Both the position numbers and the translations under genes were made by a program. Positions 53,956 through 62,622 of a stretch of DNA of 64,000 nt are shown here, one piece after another. The DNA comes from Nannocystis sp. (GTDB taxonomy: Bacteria; Myxococcota_A; Polyangia; Nannocystales; Nannocystaceae), in assembly GCA_016712315.1 (NCBI GenBank), contig JADJRG010000013.1, positions 558,001 to 622,000 on the forward strand. Direction: 5' to 3'. The first letter of the stretch is position 1; every line of letters begins with the position of its first letter. A model generated the notes under the pieces. That model searched no databases. It was not told where the DNA came from and was given only the letters and a program-made list of their open reading frames with translations.

Positions 53956-56532
53956 GTGACCCAGCCTCGGCCAGCGCAGGCGCTCGACGTGCCGACGGTC
54001 CTCGTCGGCCTCGGCCGCTTCGGCGCTGACGTCGCCCGCCGCCTCGCCGATGAGCGCGGCGAGGCGCTGCGCCTCGCCGGTCAGCCCGCCGAGGCCGATG
54101 ACCTCCGCTATGTCCTCCAGGACCTGTCGAACCAGCCAGATCGCTTCGATCCCCAAGCCGCCGCCGCCGACGCGCTCGCCGCCGTCCGCGCCGTCCTCCA
54201 GCACCGCCGCGTCGTCGCCGCCCGCGAGCTCGCCGACGACTCCGGCCTCACCCGCCTGCACATCCTCGTCTTCGCCGACCTCGGCGAGCCCGCCGTCCGG
54301 GGCCACCTCTTACCTGTCCTCAAGGCCATAGAGCACCTCCTGCTCAGCCAGCTCGGCCCCATCTTCGAGTCCTACCGGGTGGGCGCCGCCCGAGGCGCCG
54401 CGATCTTACCGATCCTCACCATGCCGCACCCGCCCGCGCACCCGCAGGGCGCCCAGATCGCCGCCACCGTCGTCGATCTGCTCACCAAGATCGCCGCCGC
54501 CCCGCCCGAGGCCCGCGCGATCCCCCAGCTCTACCTCTTAGAAGACGTCGCCGAGCGCAGCATCCTCGCCGAGGGCGAGCTGCGCCAGTGCCTGCGCAAC
54601 TTCGCCAGCCTCCTCCTCTACAGCGGCGACCTCGAGATCCTCCAGCAGATCGTCTACGGCGACGATCCGAACGAGCCCCTCGCCACCTTCGTCTGCGCCG
54701 TCGCCGAGCTGCCGCGCGCCCGCCTCGCCGCCTACGGCGCCCACCGGATCGCCCTCGAGGTGCTCGCCGCGGTCCGCGAGGCCCCGCGGGTCGACACCGA
54801 TCTCGCCGCCCTCGACGCCCTCGAGGAGCTCGAAGCCCGCGCCCTCAGCCAGATCGACGACGCCGACAAGGACGTGCACGCCGTCCTCCAGCGCTACGCC
54901 CCCGCCGTCGCGCGCGAGCCCACGATCCCTTGGTGGCACGAAGGCGCCGTCTTATTAGAGCGCCTCGGCCCCGACCCCGGCGATCCCTCTCTGCTCACCC
55001 CCGCCGCCCCCGGCGATCCCCCCCAGGGCTGGATCCACGCCCGCATGCTCGAGATCCAAGAGACCTGGCGCCTGCTCCAGCGCCGCCGCTTCGACGACGT
55101 CGTCGCCCGCGATCGCGCCGCCGTCGAAGCCTGGCGCGATCGCCTGCTCCGCCAGCTCCGCGAGCGCCTCGACGAGTCCTTGTGGAGCGCCCCCTCGCCC
55201 GCCGCCTTCCGCCAGACGGAAGAGCTCGCCGCCAAGCTCTCACGCGCCTTCGGGGAGCAGCTCGAGCGCGCGATCGCTGAGCGCGACGCCATCACCCCCG
55301 CGAGAGCCCCCAGCTTCGACGAGCTCCGGGCCGCCCACGCCGCCGCGCTCGACGCTGCCCGTCACAAGCCCGAGGTCGCCGCCCTCGCCCTCTGGGCCGC
55401 CCTCTTCTTCAGCGCCTTCCTCCTCTTCCTCCCCCCCCTCTTTCGCCTCATCGCCCTCACCCTCGGCCTCCAGAGCGGCGCCCTCGCCTTCCTCCTCCGC
55501 GATCACCCCCAGCTCAGCGCCTTCCTCCTCGCCCTCGCGCTCATCGGCGGGGTCTTCGGCTATCACCTCAGCCGCGCCCAGCTGCAGATCGACCGCTCCT
55601 TAAAGGATCTCGCCCTCGCCGCCGAGGCCACCATCTACGGCCGCCGAGGCTCCCTCTTCGACTATTTCTCCAGCCGCCTCCGCCTCTCCCGCGCGATCGC
55701 CCGCGTCGAGGTCTTATTGGCGATCCGCGCCGCCCTCGACGCCGACAGCGAGCGCCTGCTCCTCATGGACAAGGCCGCCCGCCGCGCCCAGGCCGATCTC
55801 CGCGAGCAGCAGCGCCGCCTCGGCGTCCGCGACGGTGAAGGCCGCGACGACCTCAGCGGCCTGCTCGGCCGCCCCGACGAGGCGCTGATCGAGTCCCTGA
55901 TCGGCCCCCGCGGCGCCGCCGAGCTCGAGGCCGCCCTCGACCCCAGCGGCCAGGGCGCCCGGATCTCCGACGTGCTCGCCACCCTCGCCGATCGTTATCG
56001 AAGCGGCCGTTGGCGCGAAGAGCTGCCCTTCGCCGACCTGGCGCTCTTAACCAGCGCCGCCGCCCGCCACGCCGCCCCCATCGCCACCTGGGATCCCTTC
56101 GCCGACGCCCGCCGCGCCGAAGCCACCGCCGAGCACCTCGCCGCCTTCCTCCGCCGCCAGTGGCGCACCTTACGAGGCGCCCTCAACTTCAGCGGCCACG
56201 AGGACCTCGACCGCAGCGGGATCCGCCACCTCCTCCGCGGCGACGCTCTTCTCCCCCCCGGCGGCCACGACCTCATTCAAGCCCGGATCGGCGACGACCG
56301 CACCCCCGTGCCCGCCCGCCGCGGCGCCGAGGCCGACCGCGCCTATTATGTATTGCTCGCCAGCGGCATTCACCAAGACGCCGTCGCCTCCCTCCGCGTC
56401 CCCGCCGCCCCCGATCAGACTATTCATAACCAATTCACCACACAGCCCCCGCCCCACCCCGCCGCCGCTAAAGTTACAAAGAGCGATCTGCCCCCGCCCC
56501 CGCGGATCGTCCGAGGGGAGGACCCGCGATGA
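53956..56532 (+). CDS. Membrane protein with degenerate tubulin-like N-terminus and coiled-coil flanks
   Basis: The 858-residue protein opens with VPTVLVGLGRFGADVARRLADE, matching in position and shape the VGLGGSGGKAIGRI loop of the tubulin-like protein, but the Gly-rich core is altered and no GGTGSG motif is found at the expected distance (AARGAAILPILTMPHPP is there instead). Two membrane helices lie at about 475-497 and 520-540 with charged helical sequence on both sides. The C-terminal third is helical and ends in a Pro-rich tail. No named family is recognised. I infer a nucleotide-independent, membrane-anchored partner of the upstream tubulin-like protein. The start is a GTG; the stop overlaps the next gene by ATGA. 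Confidence 0.8.
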   Translation: MTQPRPAQALDVPTVLVGLGRFGADVARRLADERGEALRLAGQPAEADDLRYVLQDLSNQPDRFDPQAAAADALAAVRAVLQHRRVVAARELADDSGLTRLHILVFADLGEPAVRGHLLPVLKAIEHLLLSQLGPIFESYRVGAARGAAILPILTMPHPPAHPQGAQIAATVVDLLTKIAAAPPEARAIPQLYLLEDVAERSILAEGELRQCLRNFASLLLYSGDLEILQQIVYGDDPNEPLATFVCAVAELPRARLAAYGAHRIALEVLAAVREAPRVDTDLAALDALEELEARALSQIDDADKDVHAVLQRYAPAVAREPTIPWWHEGAVLLERLGPDPGDPSLLTPAAPGDPPQGWIHARMLEIQETWRLLQRRRFDDVVARDRAAVEAWRDRLLRQLRERLDESLWSAPSPAAFRQTEELAAKLSRAFGEQLERAIAERDAITPARAPSFDELRAAHAAALDAARHKPEVAALALWAALFFSAFLLFLPPLFRLIALTLGLQSGALAFLLRDHPQLSAFLLALALIGGVFGYHLSRAQLQIDRSLKDLALAAEATIYGRRGSLFDYFSSRLRLSRAIARVEVLLAIRAALDADSERLLLMDKAARRAQADLREQQRRLGVRDGEGRDDLSGLLGRPDEALIESLIGPRGAAELEAALDPSGQGARISDVLATLADRYRSGRWREELPFADLALLTSAAARHAAPIATWDPFADARRAEATAEHLAAFLRRQWRTLRGALNFSGHEDLDRSGIRHLLRGDALLPPGGHDLIQARIGDDRTPVPARRGAEADRAYYVLLASGIHQDAVASLRVPAAPDQTIHNQFTTQPPPHPAAAKVTKSDLPPPPRIVRGEDPR

Positions 56533-59500
56533 TCGCCCCCTCTCTCACCGATCTCCCCCAAGGCTTCGACCCCGCCGCCCTCGCCCAAGAGGGCCTCGAC
56601 CCGCTCGTCAAAAAACTCGTCGGGCTCGGCAGCGCGACGCTGATCCTCATCCTGCTCGCCCTCGCCGTCGTCGTCTTCCTCGTCCGCTGGATCCGCGCGC
56701 GGATCCGCCCGCCTTCCCACGCCCCCGGCCCCACCTGGGTCGCCGCCGCCCTGATCCTGATCGGCGTCTACCTCTTCGCCCTGCTCCTCGACCTTTTATT
56801 AATCAACCTCGTCGATCGCCCCTCCTGGTTCCCTGCCGAGCGCTGGGACGGCGTCGGGTGGTTCGAGTGGAAGCTGCTCGGCGACCCCATCCTCTCCGCC
56901 TTCCTCCCCTTGAGCCGCGCCCCCGCGCTCGCCCTGCTCGTCCACGTCCCCTTATGGTTCTTCTTGTTATGGGTCTGTGAGCTCGGCCTGCGCTGGTTCA
57001 GCGGCGCCGCCCAGCTCCCCTGGACCGCCCCGAAAGACGCCCTCCCGTGGTTCTTCCGCTGGGTGGGCGCCTCCACCGTTCGCCGCGCCGACCACCGCTT
57101 CCGCCGCCCCCTCGCCCTGCTCATCGCCATCCTCGTCCCGATCCACAGCCTCGCCGGGATCACCTTCGACGCCCCCGGCCTCGCTGGCCCGCCTCCTGGC
57201 GCCTGGGTCGTCGCGGGCCTGCTGCTCTGGGTCACCGCCATGCACCTCGTCACCGAGGCCAAGGCCCCTGTCGCGGCCACAGACACCAAAGAGCTCGGCC
57301 CCGAAGCCGACCCCGCCACAGACCCCACCGCGCCCTCCGCCCCCCTCGCGCGCCTCCGCGCCGCCCTCGAGCACGCCCACCCCGGCCTCGTGCTCGACCC
57401 CCTCGAGCGCCGCCCCGCCTTCGCCGGCGCCCGCGTCGACTTCCCCCCCGCCATCACCCCCTTAGTCCGCGAAATTTTCGCAGATCTTTGCGGCAACAGC
57501 CGCCCCTGGGCCCACCAAGCCGCCGTCTTGGCCCACCTCGCCTCTTTGTGGAGCCTGCGCGGATCCGCTCTTTCCGCCGACGTCACCACCTTGGAAGAGC
57601 ACAGCGTCCGCTCCCCCATCACAACGACCACCACCGACACCCCTCACGCCCTCGTACTCGGCGGCGAAGGCTCGGGCCGCACCACCCTCACCTTGCTCGC
57701 CGCCTTGCACGTCTTCCTCGACCGCGGCGCCACCTCCCTCGTGCTCGTGCGCAGCCGCCTCGCCGCCCGCCGCTGGCACGCCCGCCTCGGCGACGCCCTC
57801 GTCCGCTCCTCTGCCCGCTGGAACGTGCAAGTCGCCGTCGCCGGCGAAGACCTCGCCGCCCCCCTGCTCGCCGGCCGCACCCCTGCCATCATCGTCGCCG
57901 ACCTCGAAGCATTTGAGGCCGAGATCCTCTGCAACCGCCGCACCGACGACTTCCTCGCCCGCCTCGGCCTCGTCATCGCCGACGACCTCGACGCCTTCTT
58001 CGGCGTCGCCGAGATCCACCTCCAAATGGCCATGAGGCGCCTCTGGGCCTTGCAAGCCACCTTACACGCCGCCTCCTACCCCGTCGTCTTGCTCGCCACC
58101 GCCAGCGCCGGCGCCAGCGGCCTCGAGACCTGGGCCCGCCACGTGCTCGCCGCCCCCTTGCGCACCTTCGCCGACGATCGCGCCCCCACCTTAGAGCGCC
58201 ACCTCCTCCGCCGCCGCGACCTCGTCGACAGCAGCGGCGACGACCTCCCGTTACACGAGCTCGCCGCCGCCTGCGAGTCTGCCGAGCTCGGCTGGCACCT
58301 CCGCCTCGCCGGAGATCCCCACCGCGAGATCCAGCGCGCCGACTTTGAGATGGGCGGAGGCCACCGCTTTTACCAACAAGACCCCGCCGACGCCCTCGTC
58401 ATCTTGATTGAAGGCACCTACCCCGAGGTCCACCGCGAAGCCGAGCGCCTCAGCCACGCCGGATGGCGCCGCGGCGCCGGCCCCGTCCTGCTCGTGCTCG
58501 CCCCCCCTGGCGACGAAGAGATGGTCTTGCACGAAGAGGCCGAGGACGCCCCCGCTCGCCCCCTCATCGCCGCGTTACCCGCCGCCGTCCCCCTCGGTGA
58601 GCCCCGGATCGTCCGCCAGCGCCACCTCGACCGCGCCCTCGGCCGCGAGCAAGATCTGAGCTGTCTACGCGAGCGCCTCGGCGCCGCCTTCGTCGATGAG
58701 GTCATCGCCGATCTCAGCCTCGCCGGCAAGGTCACCCATCGCCAGTCCGTACACCTCGATCCACGCACCGACGAGCTCGTCGAGCGCACCTTGATCCGCG
58801 CCGGCCACGAGGTCGCCCTCGGCCAGCCGATCATCGCCGAGTGCGTCACCGAGGCCAGCGCCTGCCTCCCCGTCGTCGACGCTGGCACGGCGGAGCCCCT
58901 CCTCCGTATCGAGTCTGCGATCGCCCGCGTCGTCTACCCGCCCGGGCGGATCTTCCTCCACCCCCGCGGCCGCTACCTCGTCCTCGACGGCGGCGACCGC
59001 CAGATCCTCGCCGAGCCGATCGTCACCCCTGCACGAACCACCCTCGATCGCCGCCTCCAGCTCCACCTCCACGAACCCATCGACTGGTCCGAGCGCCAGC
59101 TCGGCGGCGAGCGCCTCAGCGTCGCCTTCCTCCGCGCCGAGCTCCAAGAGAGCGTGCTCGGCGTCCGCCGGATCGGCCCCGGCCCCCGCCTGCTCGAGCA
59201 CCGCCGCTTCGATCGCCCGCCCACCGCCACCTACGGCACCGACATCTGCCTCATCCGCGGCCAGCTCGGCGACGGCGGCTCATTGCACCTACAGCTCACC
59301 CGAGCCGCCGCCGCCCCCCTCTGCGCCGCCGCCCGCATGCTCTTACCCTGCGCCCTGCGCTCCGCCGGCGACCTGCTCGCCGTCGACCTCATCGAGCTCG
59401 AAGGCGCCCCCGTCCTCTGTTTTTACGATCGCACCCCTGGCGCCAGTGGATTTTGTCGTCACCTCGAGGGGCACGCCCTGCCTGACCTCCTCCGCCTCAT

Positions 59501-60212
59501 CCGCCTCGCCCTCGGCCGCCTCGTCGGCCCGGAGCGCGCGCGTTTATGGCACATCCACGACACCACCCCCGACGCCGATCCCACGTTATGGCAGCCCGAG
59601 CTCGCCCTGCGCTGGCTCGCCGCCGCCCTCGATCCTCGCCCACAAACCACCGAACAAGCGCCGACCCGCCCTAACGGCCCCCGCGCCGAATTCGCCCCAG
59701 GAGACGCTCCTGGCCACCTCGGCCGCCTCTGGGTCAGCCACAGCGGCCGCACCGACGACCTCGTCTGGACCCGTCACACCTGGTGGTCCGGCAGCCCCGC
59801 CGAGGGCGCCCCTCCTGGCGAGCGCCACCTCGACGTCGCCGTCGAGAGAATTTTCATAAGCCTATCTCAGAGGACCCCCGATTCCCCCGAGGTCCGCGCC
59901 ACCCTCGCCGTCATCCGCGATCACCTCCACCGCCTCGGCGGCGAAGAGGCCCTCGATCTCATATTGTGCCTCGTCGCCGCCCTCCCGCTCGCCCCGCGCC
60001 TCTTACCAGAGCCCCAGCGGAGCCCCCTCCTCGTCCTCGCCAAGCGCCGCGCCGATCTAGAGGCCAAGCTCGCCCTCGCCCTCGCCCTCTTACCCCCCGA
60101 CTACACCGGGGCCGTCGCCGGCGACCCCCAAACCCGCCACCTCGAGCTCACCCGAGCCGGCCGCCTCCTCCGCGTCGACCTCCGCGGCCCCCACCCCCGC
60201 GCCCTCCCCTGA
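56529..60212 (+). CDS. Membrane-anchored MrfA/YprA-like SF2 helicase-DUF1998 protein with altered motifs
   Basis: About five membrane helices occupy residues 33-243. A helicase core follows: RPWAHQAAVLAHL (like the HQ motif of MrfA-type helicases), Walker A position GGEGSGRTT (about 378, Arg in place of the usual Lys), PAIIVADLEAFEAEI, motif II LGLVIADDLDAFFG (about 482, where MrfA relatives have VLDELHxYxG) and LLATAS near 521. The distal part matches the DUF1998 region: RIFLHPRGRYLVLDGG (about 808) and CFYDRTPGASGFC (about 963). The usual C-terminal Cys cluster is missing. MrfA unwinds DNA in repair; here the changed Lys and Glu/His make ATP hydrolysis doubtful. Coupling by ATGA overlap ties it to the tubulin operon. 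Confidence 0.78.
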   Translation: MIAPSLTDLPQGFDPAALAQEGLDPLVKKLVGLGSATLILILLALAVVVFLVRWIRARIRPPSHAPGPTWVAAALILIGVYLFALLLDLLLINLVDRPSWFPAERWDGVGWFEWKLLGDPILSAFLPLSRAPALALLVHVPLWFFLLWVCELGLRWFSGAAQLPWTAPKDALPWFFRWVGASTVRRADHRFRRPLALLIAILVPIHSLAGITFDAPGLAGPPPGAWVVAGLLLWVTAMHLVTEAKAPVAATDTKELGPEADPATDPTAPSAPLARLRAALEHAHPGLVLDPLERRPAFAGARVDFPPAITPLVREIFADLCGNSRPWAHQAAVLAHLASLWSLRGSALSADVTTLEEHSVRSPITTTTTDTPHALVLGGEGSGRTTLTLLAALHVFLDRGATSLVLVRSRLAARRWHARLGDALVRSSARWNVQVAVAGEDLAAPLLAGRTPAIIVADLEAFEAEILCNRRTDDFLARLGLVIADDLDAFFGVAEIHLQMAMRRLWALQATLHAASYPVVLLATASAGASGLETWARHVLAAPLRTFADDRAPTLERHLLRRRDLVDSSGDDLPLHELAAACESAELGWHLRLAGDPHREIQRADFEMGGGHRFYQQDPADALVILIEGTYPEVHREAERLSHAGWRRGAGPVLLVLAPPGDEEMVLHEEAEDAPARPLIAALPAAVPLGEPRIVRQRHLDRALGREQDLSCLRERLGAAFVDEVIADLSLAGKVTHRQSVHLDPRTDELVERTLIRAGHEVALGQPIIAECVTEASACLPVVDAGTAEPLLRIESAIARVVYPPGRIFLHPRGRYLVLDGGDRQILAEPIVTPARTTLDRRLQLHLHEPIDWSERQLGGERLSVAFLRAELQESVLGVRRIGPGPRLLEHRRFDRPPTATYGTDICLIRGQLGDGGSLHLQLTRAAAAPLCAAARMLLPCALRSAGDLLAVDLIELEGAPVLCFYDRTPGASGFCRHLEGHALPDLLRLIRLALGRLVGPERARLWHIHDTTPDADPTLWQPELALRWLAAALDPRPQTTEQAPTRPNGPRAEFAPGDAPGHLGRLWVSHSGRTDDLVWTRHTWWSGSPAEGAPPGERHLDVAVERIFISLSQRTPDSPEVRATLAVIRDHLHRLGGEEALDLILCLVAALPLAPRLLPEPQRSPLLVLAKRRADLEAKLALALALLPPDYTGAVAGDPQTRHLELTRAGRLLRVDLRGPHPRALP

Positions 60213-60224
60213 GCCAGGAGCCCC

Positions 60225-60629
60225 GTGACCATCTACAACAACGTCATCCGCGACCCGTCCAGCGTGACGAGCTTCGGCCGCTACACCTTAATCCTCGACG
60301 AGGCCACGACGACCTACGAGATGATCGTCCAGATCCTCGCCGACAACCCCCACCAGCGCGACTGGCGGACCGAGTTCAACACCGTCGCCGGGCGCTACGA
60401 GCGGGTCGGCGCCGCCTTCACCTTCCACGTCGAGCGAGGCAGCACCGCGGTGCGCTCCTCCGCCTGGAGCGGCCGCGGCGTCCAGCCTTTCGCCCCCTTC
60501 GCCAGCTTCACCGGCCACCTCGACGGCGACACCCTCACGCTCGCCTACCTGGGCGAGATCGCGCTAAGGCCCGGCGAGCGCCCGATCGCTCACGCCAACC
60601 TCGTCATCCCCGACTACGAGTTCGAGTGA
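60225..60629 (+). CDS. Small unknown protein, last gene of tubulin-like operon
   Basis: This 134-residue protein starts at a GTG 12 bp after the helicase-like gene. It is beta-rich with motifs TSFGRYTLILDEATTTYEMI and FASFTGHLDGDTLTLAYLGEI; it has no signal peptide, membrane helix or cysteine. I do not recognise it. Spacing and orientation put it in the same operon, so it is probably a soluble accessory or effector of that system. Confidence 0.75.
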   Translation: MTIYNNVIRDPSSVTSFGRYTLILDEATTTYEMIVQILADNPHQRDWRTEFNTVAGRYERVGAAFTFHVERGSTAVRSSAWSGRGVQPFAPFASFTGHLDGDTLTLAYLGEIALRPGERPIAHANLVIPDYEFE

Positions 60630-60863
60630 GCGCCGCCGCCGCCGCTTGGCGCGCACCCTCTCGCCGAGCTTGAGGACAGAGGGGGCTTGCGCTCAACGAC
60701 GATCCGATCGACGACGACGACGACGCCGATTCGTACGCTTAGGATCAACTCTCCGCGGACCTCTCTCGATGCGCATGCGCTCGCGTCGGTCATCCCAGGG
60801 ATCGCCGCCTCCCAGGTAACTATTGCGCGACCACTGCCCCCTCGATCTGCCAAGGTCCCTCGC

Positions 60864-61952
60864 ATGCGCGCCCGCACCGCCTGCGTCACCGTCACGACCG
60901 CCCTCACCGCCGCCGCCCTCTACATCGCCGCCGAGGGCCCCGCGCGCGCCTGCCAGCCGCCCATGCCTGGCCTCTTCGGCTCGATCCCCGACGACGGCGC
61001 CGAGCACCCCGCCAACGCCGCCGTCTTGCTCGAGGGTTATTATATCGCCCTCGACGCCGTCACCGTCACCGTCGACGGAGCCCCCGCCGTCTTGGTCGAG
61101 CAGCCCCCCCTCCCGTGGATCAACGGCGTCTTCGTGCGTATCGAGCCGCAGCCGCAACCTGGCCAAGAGGTCATCCTCGAGGGCGACTTCTGTCCTGAGC
61201 CCGACCCGTGCGAGCCGCGGTCGATCACCTTCACCGCCACGGCCCCCGATCTCACCCCACCCGCCCCGATCGCCGCCTTCAGCGTCGACATCTACGCCTA
61301 CCCCACCACCGATCCCGGCGTCGGCTCCTGCATGTCGCCCAGCGACTTCACCCGCTATTTTCGGGTCTCTGCCCCGCTCCCTGCCCCTGGAGAGTCCTAC
61401 AACATCCACCGCCTCAGCGTCGTAGGCGACGGCGCCGTCTTACCCTCGCGCCTCGCCGTCGCCGCCGACATGACCATCGCCGTCAGCGGCGTCGAGGCCG
61501 AGCTGATGGGCGCGCCGCTCGCGGAGGCCGCCTGCTTCCGCGTCGACACCGTCGACTTCGCCGGCAACGTCGGCCCCGCCTCGCCGCCGCTCTGCCTCCC
61601 CTGTCGCATGCGCGTCGACGCCCGCGCCCCCTTCCTCCCCGTCGAGCCCACCTGGACCGACGACGATCTCTACCCAGGGGGCCCGTGCGCGACCGTCGAG
61701 GAGACCACCGGCGGGAGCACCACCGCCGACGCCACCACCGCCGACGCCACCACCGCCGACGCCACCACCGCCGACACCACCACCGCCGACACCACCACCG
61801 CCGCCGCCTCGAGCAGCGACACCAGCGGCGGCGCCGACGATCCCAGCGGCTGCGCCTGCCGCGGCGGCGCCCCCTCTTCTACCGGCCCTACCGCCGTCGG
61901 CCTGCTCCTGCTCGTCCTCGGCCTCGGTCGTCGTCGCGGGGCCCGCGCATGA
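60864..61952 (+). CDS. Secreted MYXO-CTERM-type surface protein
   Basis: The ATG at 60864 begins a signal peptide ending near GPARACQPP. The mature part is beta-rich with paired cysteines and Pro-rich turns (VDGAPAVLVEQPPLPW, FRVSAPLPAPGESYNI). A TTADA repeat linker follows, then CAC and a hydrophobic segment with an Arg-rich tail (VGLLLLVLGLGRRRGARA), which fits the myxobacterial MYXO-CTERM sorting signal and so an outer-surface destination. Function of the ectodomain is unknown. Its stop overlaps the next start as ATGA. The 234 bp upstream contain only a short CGACGA run. Confidence 0.8.
   Translation: MRARTACVTVTTALTAAALYIAAEGPARACQPPMPGLFGSIPDDGAEHPANAAVLLEGYYIALDAVTVTVDGAPAVLVEQPPLPWINGVFVRIEPQPQPGQEVILEGDFCPEPDPCEPRSITFTATAPDLTPPAPIAAFSVDIYAYPTTDPGVGSCMSPSDFTRYFRVSAPLPAPGESYNIHRLSVVGDGAVLPSRLAVAADMTIAVSGVEAELMGAPLAEAACFRVDTVDFAGNVGPASPPLCLPCRMRVDARAPFLPVEPTWTDDDLYPGGPCATVEETTGGSTTADATTADATTADATTADTTTADTTTAAASSSDTSGGADDPSGCACRGGAPSSTGPTAVGLLLLVLGLGRRRGARA
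61719..61802 (+). repeat. In-frame 15-bp tandem repeat encoding TTADA/TTADT
   Basis: Five units of ACC-ACC-GCC-GAC-(G/A)CC run in frame through the linker of the MYXO-CTERM protein, followed by a partial unit. The unit length is a multiple of three, so copy-number change would alter linker length without breaking the frame. Confidence 0.9.
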
Positions 61953-62491
61953 CCAGTCCTTCAGGCCAGGTCACTCCCATCGCGCGCACGATCCTCGCCT
62001 TCACCGCCGACGATGAAGGTGACTGGGTCGCGCACCTCGACTGCGGCCATCGCCGGCACATCCGTCACCGCCCGCCGCTCGCCGCCTACCCGTGGATCAC
62101 CGACCCAGCCGCGAGGGCGCAGAAGATCGGCGCCGCCATCGAGTGCGAGCGCTGCGCCCGCCTCGAGCTCCCGGAGGACGCCCACGTCTACCGCAGCACC
62201 GACGTCTTCGACCAAACAACCCTACCCGCCGGGTTACGCCGCGATCATCGCACCGCCGTCGGCGTCTGGGGCCGCGTCGACGTCCTCGCCGGCCGCCTCC
62301 GCTTCGTGATGCCAGCCCTCGCCATCGACCGCGTGATCGAAGCGAGCGGCGCCCAGCTCATCCCCCCCGCGCTCACCCACCACGTCGAACCCCTCGGCCC
62401 GCTCCGTATGCAGGTCTCCTTCCTCCGCGCCGAGAGAGAGCGACCGCCGACCGACCCGACGGAGCGCCCCATCGAGCGCACCCGGCGCTGA
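61949..62491 (+). CDS. DUF3565-DUF1971 fusion protein
   Basis: Starting in the ATGA overlap with the previous stop, the 180-residue protein has an N-terminal DUF3565-like part (FTADDEGDWVAHLDCGHRRHIRH, IECERCARLELPE; a Cys/His set that may bind zinc) and a C-terminal DUF1971 part, the small cupin found at the start of some TehB proteins (VYRSTDVFDQTTLPAGLRRDH, VGVWGRVDVLAGRLRF). The TehB relationship hints at tellurite or oxyanion stress, but the methyltransferase itself is absent. Cytosolic. The coupling to a surface-protein gene is odd and may be accidental packing. Confidence 0.8.
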   Translation: MTSPSGQVTPIARTILAFTADDEGDWVAHLDCGHRRHIRHRPPLAAYPWITDPAARAQKIGAAIECERCARLELPEDAHVYRSTDVFDQTTLPAGLRRDHRTAVGVWGRVDVLAGRLRFVMPALAIDRVIEASGAQLIPPALTHHVEPLGPLRMQVSFLRAERERPPTDPTERPIERTRR

Positions 62492-62568
62492 GTCGGCGCG
62501 CCATCTCGCCCTGCGGACATCACCGCGGCGCTGACATTATCGGCCGCAGGCGCGCTTATTTTCTCTCC

Positions 62569-62585
62569 GCGGCGCCGAGCGCCGC
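62569..62585. promoter_or_regulatory. Short inverted repeat in the promoter region of the histidine kinase gene
   Basis: GCGGCGC-CGA-GCGCCGC is a perfect 7+7 inverted repeat 38-54 bases upstream of the kinase ATG, followed by TACAAT at 62591-62596, which could be a -10 element. No run of T follows, so a regulatory site is a little more likely than a terminator. Confidence 0.25.
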
Positions 62586-62622
62586 CGTCGTACAATCCGG
62601 CGTTAGGCCCCCGCTCGCTGTT

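Noticed and set aside
56529..60212. Assignment of the helicase-like gene to a DISARM system
   Set aside because: DISARM also has a helicase and a DUF1998 protein, but no methyltransferase or phospholipase-D gene is present, and the membrane helices and the tubulin/vWA partners do not fit.
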